A stretch of DNA of 64,000 bases from Gordonia oryzae. GTDB lineage: Bacteria; Actinomycetota; Actinomycetes; Mycobacteriales; Mycobacteriaceae. The stretch is taken from the NCBI RefSeq assembly GCF_003797185.1, contig NZ_RKMH01000011.1, forward strand, positions 1 to 64,000, read 5' to 3'. The position numbers and the translations under genes were made by a program. Below, piece by piece: positions 35,104 through 42,757 of this stretch (position 1 is the first letter of the stretch; every line of letters begins with the position of its first letter). A model generated the notes under the pieces. It ran no database searches. It was not told the DNA's origin and worked only from the letters and a program-made list of their open reading frames with translations.

Positions 35104-36015
35104 ATGTTCGGGGTTGGCGAGACGATCGCAGGCTTTGTGGTCGACGCCGTCGTGGGTCACGGCAGCAGCGCCGACGTCTACCGGGTGCACCGCAGCGGCG
35201 AATCGACGTCGCTCGCGCTGAAGGTTCTCCACGCCGACGACGGCGATACCGGCCGGGCACGAGAACGCTTGGAGCGAGAGTTCGCGATCGCGTCGCTCCT
35301 GGACCATCCGCGCATCGTGGGCATGGTCTCGCGTGGTGAGATTCTCGTCGATTCGCCGCCGCGGACGCAGCTCTGGCTGGCGATGCACTACGTCGCCGGG
35401 CCGTCGGCGATGTCGCTGATCCCGCGTGAGGATCAACAGCCGCGGGTGTCCGCGGTACTACGCGTGGCAGAGCAGATCGGCGACGCCCTGGACTACGCAC
35501 ACTCCCGCGAGATCCTGCATCGGGACGTCAAACCCGCGAACATCCTGCTGACGTCCACCTCCGACGACACCGATGCCGTGCTCAGCGACTTCGGTATCGC
35601 GCGACTCCTCGACGACACGCGACCCCTGGCCCGCAACGGACGGGTCCAGGGGTCCATCGCCTACGCCGCCCCCGAACTACTTCAAGCACAACAACTCTCC
35701 CCCGCCACCGACGTGTATTCGTTCGCGTGCTCGCTGGTGGAGTTGTTCACCGGGCTGCCGCCGTTCCCACGGTCCACGCCGTTCGCCATCACCTATGCCC
35801 ACCTGCGTGACGAGCCGCCGAAGCTTACCCAGCGCCGCGGTTGGCTTCCGTCGGCGCTAAATTCGGTGTTCGCCAAGGCGCTCGCCAAAAAGCCCGAGGA
35901 GCGCTACCAGACGTGTACCGAGTTCGTCGAGATCATCACGCGCGCCCTGCGCGACGTACCGGTACCGGCGCACACTTCGCGACGGCGGCGCAGGGTGCGC
36001 GGATATCCGGGCTGA
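35104..36015 (+). CDS. Serine/threonine protein kinase without a membrane anchor
   Basis: 303 aa. Hanks-type kinase domain: Gly-rich loop VVGHGSSADVYRV, Lys near residue 40 (LALKVLH), the catalytic loop HRDVKPANILL (Asp about 141) and DFGIARLL (Asp about 162), then APE as AAPELL. It ends about 20 residues after the kinase core in a basic tail (TSRRRRRVRGYPG) with no transmembrane helix or sensor domain, unlike PknA/B/D. It is therefore a soluble kinase whose signal must come from a partner. It lies 28 bp after the reductase gene. Confidence 0.92.
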   Translation: MFGVGETIAGFVVDAVVGHGSSADVYRVHRSGESTSLALKVLHADDGDTGRARERLEREFAIASLLDHPRIVGMVSRGEILVDSPPRTQLWLAMHYVAGPSAMSLIPREDQQPRVSAVLRVAEQIGDALDYAHSREILHRDVKPANILLTSTSDDTDAVLSDFGIARLLDDTRPLARNGRVQGSIAYAAPELLQAQQLSPATDVYSFACSLVELFTGLPPFPRSTPFAITYAHLRDEPPKLTQRRGWLPSALNSVFAKALAKKPEERYQTCTEFVEIITRALRDVPVPAHTSRRRRRVRGYPG

Positions 36016-36374
36016 TCGACGATCCTCGGTCCTGTGACGCCAACCACACCCAGCCGTACTGTTGAGTCGGACATCGCGCCCACATCCATTTCGGAGCAGT
36101 TCCTTTCCTACTCTGTTCCTCGCTGCCGCCGTGGTGTTGATGTGCTGGGACAACTACTGCAATCTCGTCGCCATCATCGTCGGCATCCCCTTGCTGCGGC
36201 ATCACCGGGTACTCGCCGGTGTAGCCCTGGCATTGCCGGGAGATCGCCAACACCGTACCGCGGCAGGCGAACCAACCGACGGTCGCAACCGCCGATACCT
36301 TAGGGCCCCGACGAGACCACGGCGAAGGATCGGGACTGACCGCCGCGGGGTGAGACGTACCGGAGCAGCACACC
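36016..36374. other. Gap with a terminator-like hairpin
   Basis: No supported gene. One plus-strand frame includes a hydrophobic stretch (LFLAAAVVLMCWDNYCNLVA) that could be the remains of a membrane protein. At 36344-36354 and 36374-36384 the arms CGCGGGGTGAG and CTCACCCCGCG form a perfect 11-bp stem with a 19-nt loop, ending at the stop codon of the amidohydrolase gene. It could terminate either convergent transcript. Confidence 0.5.
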
Positions 36375-37517
36375 TCACCCCGCGCGCGCGTGTTCCGGCG
36401 CGGTGATGCCGTACACGCGGCGCGCGGTGTTACGAAAAACATTGCCCAGCATGTTCTCTCCCCAGGGTTCGAGAATCTCGGCCAGGCTCGCGACGACGGT
36501 GTCGATCGATGTATTCGGTTTGTCGATCGGGAAGTTGGAGCCGAACATGACCCGGCTCGCACCGAAGTGACCGACGACGTGCTGGACCAGCGGACCGATC
36601 ATCTGTGTCAGCGTCTCGCGGGCACCGATGTTGCCCCACGGCTCACGGCCATAGCCGAGGACCGGCATGGCCAGCCCGGAAAGTTTGACCACCACATTCT
36701 CTTCGGCGGCAATCGAGGTCATGCGCTCACGCCACAGGCGCAGGATGTCGGCGCGGGCTGCCGCGGTCGTCCCGGTGCGCAGTCCTACGGGCCCGAAAGC
36801 ACCCACCGGACAACCGAAATGGTCGACGATGACGGTGGTGTCGGGGAACTCGCGGGCGAGGGTGATCACGTCGTAGAGCTGATGGGAGTAGACGAAGACC
36901 TCCACGGCGAGCCCGCGGGCGGCGACCTTCTCGACGCCGGAGAGGAACTCGGCCGATGCGAGCATACCGTCGACCGGCCCGGCCGATCGGACCTTCGGGT
37001 CTGGATGGCGGGTCGCTGTGACCTGAATGCCGCGCACCCGATCGCTGAGCGTGCGTTGCACATCTAGACGCGTCTCGAAGCCCTCGGCCCGCGGGTCGGC
37101 ACGCATCATCACCGCACCGAGCGTCGGGGCCACACCGACTCCGAACGGCAGTCCCTGAAGGTAGTTGATCTCGCCGACGGCCAGCCGACTCGCGTCGGGC
37201 TCCTCGACATCGCCGAGGCGCCAGTAGGATTCGGACACCACCACCGACTCGATACCCACGCCGACCACTTGCGCCACCGGCGCGATGTCGGCGCCGTAGT
37301 GCCGCGGCTCGTAGGCACGGCCGATGATGTGCGGGGTCAACACATAATCGCGCTCGGCTTGGGGAACGGCAACAGAAAATAGCCGGTCCCCCACTTTGGG
37401 GACAAATCGGTAGCCACGCGCGACGGGATTGCGCGACCGCGGTATCCGGCGCGGATTCCATTGTTGGACGTGGGCGTCGACGATCCCCGATATCGTTCCG
37501 GCCAGCATTGTCACCAT
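36375..37517 (-). CDS. Amidohydrolase family protein (TIM-barrel, amidohydrolase-2 type)
   Basis: 380 aa from MVTMLAGTIS; ATG 37508 is an alternative. The N-terminal metal motif appears as IVDAHVQQWNP, with Gln in place of the second His of the usual H-x-H. VIVDHFGCP, VVKLSGLAMP and RVMFGSNFPIDKP supply the later His and Asp ligands. This is the AMDHD2/uronate-lactonase-like layout. Codons further upstream belong to sequence antisense to the flavohemoglobin gene. The missing His may change metal use. It is divergent from the flavohemoglobin gene. Confidence 0.85.
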   Translation of the reverse strand: MVTMLAGTISGIVDAHVQQWNPRRIPRSRNPVARGYRFVPKVGDRLFSVAVPQAERDYVLTPHIIGRAYEPRHYGADIAPVAQVVGVGIESVVVSESYWRLGDVEEPDASRLAVGEINYLQGLPFGVGVAPTLGAVMMRADPRAEGFETRLDVQRTLSDRVRGIQVTATRHPDPKVRSAGPVDGMLASAEFLSGVEKVAARGLAVEVFVYSHQLYDVITLAREFPDTTVIVDHFGCPVGAFGPVGLRTGTTAAARADILRLWRERMTSIAAEENVVVKLSGLAMPVLGYGREPWGNIGARETLTQMIGPLVQHVVGHFGASRVMFGSNFPIDKPNTSIDTVVASLAEILEPWGENMLGNVFRNTARRVYGITAPEHARAG

Positions 37518-37706
37518 TCGAGATTGCCATAGTTGTTGACGCGTTTCATGCGTTCGACGGACGAAACGAATTGCCGGTCGTCGCCATCGGTGGGTCGGCT
37601 GCGCCACGGCGACGGCCGGCGGATGAACCGAACTGTCGGTGACGCAGGGCAGAATGGAGATGTTGTCGGTTGACCGGTGATCGGTGATCTGTGGGAGGTG
37701 TGCGCA

Positions 37707-38858
37707 ATGGCGAGTCATTCCCGCCATGTGCTGCATCAACTCCGCGACCTGATCGCCCGCGATCCCGACCGCTTCGCCCGCGACCTCTACACGCGACTGT
37801 TCGCCATTGATCCCGACCTGCGCGAACTGTTCGGCGCGATGATGTCGCAGCAGCGCGAGGCGTTTTACCACGTCATCGACCACGTCCTCGACGTCATTCC
37901 GAACCCCGACGGCCAGGCCGAACTCGTGGAGTTCCTGGCGCAACTCGGGCGCGACCACCGCAAGTACGGGGTACAGCCCGAGCACTATCAGGCGATCTTC
38001 CGGGCGTTGATGGGTGAGTTCGCGGTCACGCTCGCCGATCAGTGGGACGACGAGGCCCAGCGAACCGTCGGGCAGGCGATGATGCTCGTCACCGGTGTGA
38101 TGCGCGGAGCGGCGCAGACCGCGTCGGGGCCGGCCACCTGGACCGCCCGCGTGGTGGAGAAATTCCGCATCAGCCGCGGCCTGGCGGTGGTACGACTCGT
38201 CACCGACACACCACTGCGATTCAACACGGGGCAATATCTGGAGGCCCAGATCCCCCAATGGCCGAAGCTGTGGCGCAACCTCTCCCCGGCGATTCCGCCC
38301 AACCCGCACGGCGAGTTGGAGTTCCACGTGCGCGCGGTACCCGGTGGCACGGTCAGTCCGGCGATCGTCGGTCAGACCCAGCCCGGCGACGTGTGGACGT
38401 TCGGTCAGTCACACGGCACACTGCACATCGACGGCGACCGGGAGGTACTCATGGTCGCCGGCGGCACCGGCCTGGCGCCCCTGCGCGCCCTGCTCATTCA
38501 GATGTCGGCGCTGGCGACCTCCCCGCCGACTCACGTCTACTACGGGGCACGGTATCCCGGTGAGCTATACGACCTACCGGTATTGCGTCGGATCGCGGCG
38601 ACCAATCCGTGGCTCACGATCACCGCGGTGTCGGAGGAACAGACCAATCCGTGGTGGCTCGACAACCCGGTCCGACCCGCCGAACTCGGCATCGAGCATC
38701 GCTTCGGTCGACTGGTCGACGTCGTCGGCGCCGCGGACGGCCGGGACGACCGGCAAACCCTCATCACCGGCTCACCGATGATGGTGGAGAACACCCGCCG
38801 CGGGCTGATCATCGCCGGGGTGCGGGCCAGCCTCATCCAGCACGACCCGATGTTCTAG
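37707..38858 (+). CDS. Flavohemoglobin-like protein (globin + FAD/NAD reductase), type II-like
   Basis: 383 aa from an ATG with GGGAGG 8 nt upstream. Residues 1-135 are a globin domain with proximal His84 (GRDHRKYGVQPEHYQ). Residues 140-383 form a ferredoxin-reductase module: FNTGQYLEAQIP, MVAGGTGLAPLRALLIQM for NAD, and a C-terminal DPMF. The FAD motif R-x-Y-S of E. coli Hmp reads WRNLSPA here, so the Tyr is lost. Such altered FAD sites define the mycobacterial type II flavohemoglobins, which are reported to couple to D-lactate rather than NO dioxygenation. Role by inference: redox or stress protection. Confidence 0.88.
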   Translation: MASHSRHVLHQLRDLIARDPDRFARDLYTRLFAIDPDLRELFGAMMSQQREAFYHVIDHVLDVIPNPDGQAELVEFLAQLGRDHRKYGVQPEHYQAIFRALMGEFAVTLADQWDDEAQRTVGQAMMLVTGVMRGAAQTASGPATWTARVVEKFRISRGLAVVRLVTDTPLRFNTGQYLEAQIPQWPKLWRNLSPAIPPNPHGELEFHVRAVPGGTVSPAIVGQTQPGDVWTFGQSHGTLHIDGDREVLMVAGGTGLAPLRALLIQMSALATSPPTHVYYGARYPGELYDLPVLRRIAATNPWLTITAVSEEQTNPWWLDNPVRPAELGIEHRFGRLVDVVGAADGRDDRQTLITGSPMMVENTRRGLIIAGVRASLIQHDPMF

Positions 38859-38884
38859 GGCGTGCCTCGGCGCTGCCGCGGCAG

Positions 38885-40066
38885 TTATCCGCCCGCACCC
38901 GGGTTGCCGGGGCCCAGTTGTGGCGCGGACACGGTCGTCGTCACCACCGAGGTGACGGTCTCCTGCTCGGTTACCGTGGCCGTCGCTGTCGCCGTTGCCG
39001 TCGAGGTGACGGTTAGGGTGGCCGTACTGGTGACCGGTGGCTGGGTGACGGTACTGGTGACGGTCTGCTGGTCGACGACTGTCTGGGTGTCGTCGGGCTG
39101 ACCACTGCGGGTGACGGTGGCCACGCTGTTCGGTCCGGGCACCGTGACGGTCGAGGTGACCGCGGCGGGCGTGTCCGCGCCATCCTTGCCGCTGAACAGC
39201 GCCACGAGCGCAACCACACACAGCAACGCGGCAAGCCCGGCGGCGCCGCCGATGATCCACCAGCGCAAGCCCACCCCGCCCGTCGCCGCCGTGGTCGGTG
39301 CCGCGGCGGCTGTCCCGACCGATGCCGTTGCAGCCGGTCCGACGGCGGCCGCGGCGACCGGGATGGCGCGAGTGTCGGCGGCGATCACCTCGGTGACGCT
39401 CTGGGCCACTGCGAACACGGGGGCGGCGGCCACGGCCACCGATGCGCCGGTCGCCGTCTCGATGACACGGACGGCGTCGGGCAGTTGTGCACCGGAACCG
39501 GCCGCGACCACGCGAGTCGCACCCGCCCCGCGCGTCAGAGAGTTCAGATGTGCCACGAGGCCGCCGGCGCCTTGCGGATCGGTCAGCGGCACCGACTGGG
39601 GCGCGGCGACGGCGGCGGAGGCGAGGACCGACGAATGCTCGGCGTTGACGAGGGCGATCGAGGCGCCGGAGGCCAGAGCACCGGATCTGTCGAGGACGAC
39701 CGCGGCGACATCGCCGGTGGCGTCGCGGTGCGCAACCTGAGCCAGGGCGTGCGGGAGGTCGACGAAGCTCACCGCCGATGCCCACTCGGGTGCGCCGGGT
39801 GCGTTCATCGAGAACTCGAGGTGTGCTCGTACGTCGGGGCGTGCGCAGGTCAGCGCGATGTGGTCGATCGCGAACGGAGCGGAGTCCACGAGTTCACGCA
39901 GCGCGTCGAGCGCCGCATTCGGTGACTCGTCGGCGAGCTCGACGTAATTGCTGGCGACAATCTCACCGGTGGCGTCGCGAACGACGGTCGCGATGTCGTC
40001 GCCCACCACCGAGACCCCGAGCACTGCGGGTTCGGCAATCGAGATCTCGGGTGCCTCGCTCACCAT
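38885..40066 (-). CDS. Membrane protein: actin-like ATPase-type N-domain, one helix, Thr/Val-rich exported tail
   Basis: 393 aa. Residues 1-200 alternate beta strands and helices (VLGVSVVGDDIATVVRDATG, DHIALTCARPDVRAHL), like the degenerate Hsp70/actin-type DUF7159 domain. A membrane helix follows at about 280-302. The rest is a repetitive TVT/TAT-rich tail ending in a Gly/Pro segment, presumably outside the cell. It lies between the flavohemoglobin gene and the dnaK operon. I do not know its function; the chaperone neighbourhood may be chance. Confidence 0.75.
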   Translation of the reverse strand: MVSEAPEISIAEPAVLGVSVVGDDIATVVRDATGEIVASNYVELADESPNAALDALRELVDSAPFAIDHIALTCARPDVRAHLEFSMNAPGAPEWASAVSFVDLPHALAQVAHRDATGDVAAVVLDRSGALASGASIALVNAEHSSVLASAAVAAPQSVPLTDPQGAGGLVAHLNSLTRGAGATRVVAAGSGAQLPDAVRVIETATGASVAVAAAPVFAVAQSVTEVIAADTRAIPVAAAAVGPAATASVGTAAAAPTTAATGGVGLRWWIIGGAAGLAALLCVVALVALFSGKDGADTPAAVTSTVTVPGPNSVATVTRSGQPDDTQTVVDQQTVTSTVTQPPVTSTATLTVTSTATATATATVTEQETVTSVVTTTVSAPQLGPGNPGAGG

Positions 40067-40121
40067 TCGCCTCCCTTGTCAGTTCACCGAACTCGGATGA
40101 CGCGCCGCGACAAACCGGAGC

Positions 40122-40159
40122 CCGATCGGTGCGCGGCCCGCAGGCCGCCTACCGATCGG
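40122..40159. terminator. Nested hairpin downstream of hspR
   Basis: CCGATCGGT (40122-40130) pairs with ACCGATCGG (40151-40159). Inside it GGCC (40135-40138) pairs with GGCC (40143-40146). The structure lies about 80-115 bp after the hspR stop, where the dnaK-grpE-dnaJ-hspR transcript should end. No U-run follows, as is common in actinobacteria. Confidence 0.6.
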
Positions 40160-40201
40160 TGTCGTCGGCGATCGGTAAATCGTTACTCGGTGGTCACTAC
40201 C

Positions 40202-40231
40202 GCGGGTCACACTGCAGCGGGTCACACTGCA
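40202..40231. repeat. Tandem 15-bp direct repeat
   Basis: GCGGGTCACACTGCA occurs twice in a row (40202-40216 and 40217-40231), followed by GCGGG, just after the hspR stop. It may be a slippage product with no role, or a length-variable site between hspR and the terminator hairpin. Confidence 0.85.
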
Positions 40232-40237
40232 GCGGGA

Positions 40238-40687
40238 TCACTCTTCGGTGCGTCGGCGCCGGGGCTGCCAAACGACAAGCGCACTTGTCCGCGGGACGGG
40301 GACCAGTTCGCCGCCGCGGCGGGCGCGATGTGCGTCGACCTCGCGTTGGAGCTCATGCACCCGCTGTTGGAGCGCGTCGACCTGGTTGGTGAGTTCGATG
40401 ATGCGTTTGATGCCCGCGAGGTTCACGCCCTCGTCGTGCGACAGCCGCTGGATCTCACGCAGTACCTCGACGTCGTGCGAGGAGTAACGGCGCCCACCAC
40501 CGCTGGTGCGTTGTGGGGTCACCAGCCCGAGGCGGTCGTAGGTACGCAAGGTCTGCGCGTGCATCCCGGCGAGTTCGGCGGCCACCGAGATCATGAAGGT
40601 AGCGGTTGCACTCACGTCGCCCTCGAACCCGCCACCAAGCCCGGTGCCCTCAGCGCCGGTCCGCCCACGATTCTTGCGTTCTGCCAT
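40238..40687 (-). CDS. hspR: Heat-shock repressor HspR (MerR family)
   Basis: 149 aa. MerR-type winged HTH: MISVAAELAGMHAQTLRTYD with RLGLVTPQRTSGGGRRYSSH, then the coiled coil VDALQQRVHELQREVD. HspR represses the dnaK operon (and clpB, lon) by binding HAIR sites with DnaK as co-repressor. Two HAIR sites lie ahead of dnaK and one ahead of lon in this window. The gene is last in the operon, 3 bp after dnaJ. The C-terminus (SALVVWQPRRRRTEE) resembles the hydrophobic tail that in HspR contacts DnaK. Confidence 0.95.
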   Translation of the reverse strand: MAERKNRGRTGAEGTGLGGGFEGDVSATATFMISVAAELAGMHAQTLRTYDRLGLVTPQRTSGGGRRYSSHDVEVLREIQRLSHDEGVNLAGIKRIIELTNQVDALQQRVHELQREVDAHRARRGGELVPVPRTSALVVWQPRRRRTEE

Positions 40688-40690
40688 GAC

Positions 40691-41902
40691 TCATCGCCCC
40701 CAACCCGCCCGAGCATCGAACCCGCTGGACTTCTCGGCCTCGGCGTAGGCACGCATTGCCTCCACCGCGGCGTCGTCGAGTTTCCGGGGCACCTCGACCT
40801 TGACCGTGACGAGCAGGTCGCCGGCACCACCGGCGCGCTTGGGCACGCCGCGACCACGGACCCGCAGGGTACGGCCATCGCTGGTGTTCGGCGGGATCTT
40901 CACCCCGACCGAACCATCGAGGGTCGGCACCGACACCGTCGACCCGAGTACCAATTCGGAGATACTCACCGGAAGTTGGACGCGCAGGTCGTGGCCGCTG
41001 CGGGTGAACACCTTGTCGGGCGTCACATGGACCACCACGTACAGGTCACCCGACGGCGCGCCCCGACGTCCGGCCTCGCCTTGCCCCGCCAGCCGGATGC
41101 GCTGGCCGTCCTCGACGCCGGAGGGGATGCGGACATTAATGGTGCGCGAGCGCACCTTGACGCCGCTTCCGTCGCAGTCGGAGCATGGGTCGTCGATACG
41201 GGAACCGGTGCCCTGGCAGTCCTGGCAGGGCTCACTGAATCCGAACGCGCCCTGGTTGCGGCTGACGAAGCCGGAACCGTTGCAGTTCGGGCAGACTCGC
41301 GGACTGGTGCCCGGTTTGGCGCCACTGCCGTGGCAGGTGGTGCACGGCGCCGGGCTGGTTACCCGAAGTGGGACGGTCGTACCCAACGCCGCGTCCTTGA
41401 ACGACAACGTGGTCTCGGTCTCGAGGTCGTTGCCACGACGCGGCCGGGTCGCGGTCGAGGTACGCGCACCGCCCGAACCGCCGCGGTTGAACAGGCCGTC
41501 GAAGAGGTCGCCGAAACCGCCGGCTCCCTCGCCCGCGCCGCCACCGCCGAACAAGTCGCCGATGGTGAAATCGGCACCGGTCTCCGTGGAGTAGCGAGTG
41601 CCGCCGGCGGCGCCGGGGAAGCCGCCGGGAAAACCGTTGCCGCCGCCACGGAATCGTCCGCCGGCGAACATCGCCCGCGTCTCGTCGTACTCTTTGCGCT
41701 TGTCCGGGTCGGCGAGCACGCTGTGGGCTTCGGACACCCGCTTGAAGCGTTCTTCGGCTTGCGTGTCACCCGGATTGGCATCGGGGTGCAGCTCACGGGC
41801 GAGCTTGCGGTAAGCCTTCTTGACCTCTTCAGACGAAGCATCAGAAGCAACGCCCAGATCCTTGTAGAAGTCACGCTCGAGCCATTCTCGTTGCGGAGCC
41901 AC
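40691..41902 (-). CDS. dnaJ: Co-chaperone DnaJ
   Basis: 403 aa. J domain with HPD ([11 protein letters not shown], about residues 35-46), a long Gly/Phe-rich linker, then four CxxCxGxG zinc motifs ([32 protein letters not shown]) and the two C-terminal substrate-binding beta domains. It stimulates DnaK ATPase and delivers unfolded clients. It is the third gene of the operon, 111 bp after grpE across a large hairpin. Confidence 0.97.
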   Translation of the reverse strand: MAPQREWLERDFYKDLGVASDASSEEVKKAYRKLARELHPDANPGDTQAEERFKRVSEAHSVLADPDKRKEYDETRAMFAGGRFRGGGNGFPGGFPGAAGGTRYSTETGADFTIGDLFGGGGAGEGAGGFGDLFDGLFNRGGSGGARTSTATRPRRGNDLETETTLSFKDAALGTTVPLRVTSPAPCTTCHGSGAKPGTSPRVCPNCNGSGFVSRNQGAFGFSEPCQDCQGTGSRIDDPCSDCDGSGVKVRSRTINVRIPSGVEDGQRIRLAGQGEAGRRGAPSGDLYVVVHVTPDKVFTRSGHDLRVQLPVSISELVLGSTVSVPTLDGSVGVKIPPNTSDGRTLRVRGRGVPKRAGGAGDLLVTVKVEVPRKLDDAAVEAMRAYAEAEKSSGFDARAGWGR

Positions 41903-41952
41903 CAGACGTCACCTCCTTCTCAATGAACATGTCTGGATGAAGTATGTTCCGA

Positions 41953-42000
41953 CATCCGGCGATGCGCGAAGCCGCGTGGCTGTCCGCGCATCGCCGGATG
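41953..42000 (-). promoter_or_regulatory. 16-bp perfect hairpin between grpE and dnaJ
   Basis: CATCCGGCGATGCGCG (41953-41968) is fully complementary to 41985-42000, with a 16-nt loop. Next to it the arms GAACAT (41922-41927) and ATGTTC (41944-41949) form a second, smaller hairpin ahead of dnaJ. An intercistronic structure of this size could act as a partial terminator or an mRNA stabiliser and set the DnaK:DnaJ ratio. Confidence 0.75.
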
Positions 42001-42013
42001 GTTGTGCAGGTGA

Positions 42014-42757
42014 TTATTGTGCACCGGTAGGAGCGTCCTGCGGGCCGCTCTCCTGCGCTGCGGGCGCCGGATCGGTAACGATCACCATCGCGGTGCGGAT
42101 CACCTTTTCGCCCAGGCGGTAACCGCTGCGGTACACCGCGCCGAGGACCGGCTCGGCACCACTGCCGTCGTTCTGGACGGCCTCGTGCAGTTCCGGGTCG
42201 AACACGTCGCCGGGTTCACCGAACTTGACGACACCCTCGCCGGTCAACGTGGCGGCAAGCTTATCGGCGACCGCACGCAGCGGACCGGACTCGAGATCGC
42301 CGTGCTCGCGGGCACGGTCGAGGTCGTCGAGGACCGGCAGCAGCTTCTCGATGAGAACCTGCTTGCCGTAGGCCACCCGGCCCTGCTTCTCCTCCTCGGT
42401 ACGCCGCTTGTAGTTGGCGAACTGTGCGCGTTCTCGCTGCAGTGCCGCCGTGAGGTCGGCGACCTCGTCGGAGTGCGGGGTGCTCGGCTCGGGATCGGGG
42501 ATGGCCGCGGCGGGCTCGGCCTCAGCCAGACCCGGCCCGGCGGCCGAATCCTCGCGCACCTCACCCGTTTCCGGGTCGATGCGACGACGATCGGTCACCG
42601 TCACCGGCTCCTCGGAACCAGCTCCGCTCCCGGCGCCCGGAGCATTTGGCCCGCTCGCTCCGCTCCCGGCGCCCGCGACATTTGGCCCGCTCGCTCCGCT
42701 CCCGGCGCCCGCGACATTTGGCCCGCTCGCTCCGCTCCCGGCGCCCGGAGCGGTCAC
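42014..42757 (-). CDS. grpE: Nucleotide exchange factor GrpE with repeat-bearing N-terminus
   Basis: 247 aa, overlapping dnaK by 4 bp (ATGA). The GrpE core is the long coiled coil ([20 protein letters not shown]) and the beta domain ([40 protein letters not shown]). The first 40 residues are unusual: three tandem copies of a 12-residue unit AGSGASGPN(V/A)(A/P)G. They come from a 36-bp DNA repeat that recurs once in lon. GrpE drives ADP release from DnaK. The repeat-bearing tail is probably disordered. Confidence 0.95.
   Translation of the reverse strand: MTAPGAGSGASGPNVAGAGSGASGPNVAGAGSGASGPNAPGAGSGAGSEEPVTVTDRRRIDPETGEVREDSAAGPGLAEAEPAAAIPDPEPSTPHSDEVADLTAALQRERAQFANYKRRTEEEKQGRVAYGKQVLIEKLLPVLDDLDRAREHGDLESGPLRAVADKLAATLTGEGVVKFGEPGDVFDPELHEAVQNDGSGAEPVLGAVYRSGYRLGEKVIRTAMVIVTDPAPAAQESGPQDAPTGAQ
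42643..42745 (-). repeat. Three tandem copies (36-bp period) of a dispersed 31-bp element inside grpE
   Basis: Copies begin at 42643, 42679 and 42715, and a partial copy lies at about 42621-42640. Each starts CATTTGGCCCGCTCGCTCCG on the plus strand and encodes [10 protein letters not shown] on the minus strand. A single copy with two base differences lies at 53507-53537 in lon, in the same coding frame and orientation. This is what an in-frame mobile palindromic element followed by local duplication would leave. Confidence 0.85.

Noticed and set aside
36375-38327. 650-codon minus-strand frame including the amidohydrolase
   Set aside because: The first 270 codons are antisense to the flavohemoglobin gene and have no family likeness; only the part from 37517 is conserved.
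38940-39110. Repetitive GTGACGGT-type DNA
   Set aside because: It only reflects the Thr/Val-rich coding sequence of the 38885-40066 gene.
40076-41926. 616-codon plus-strand frame opposite hspR/dnaJ
   Set aside because: Antisense shadow; hspR and dnaJ motifs on the minus strand are complete.
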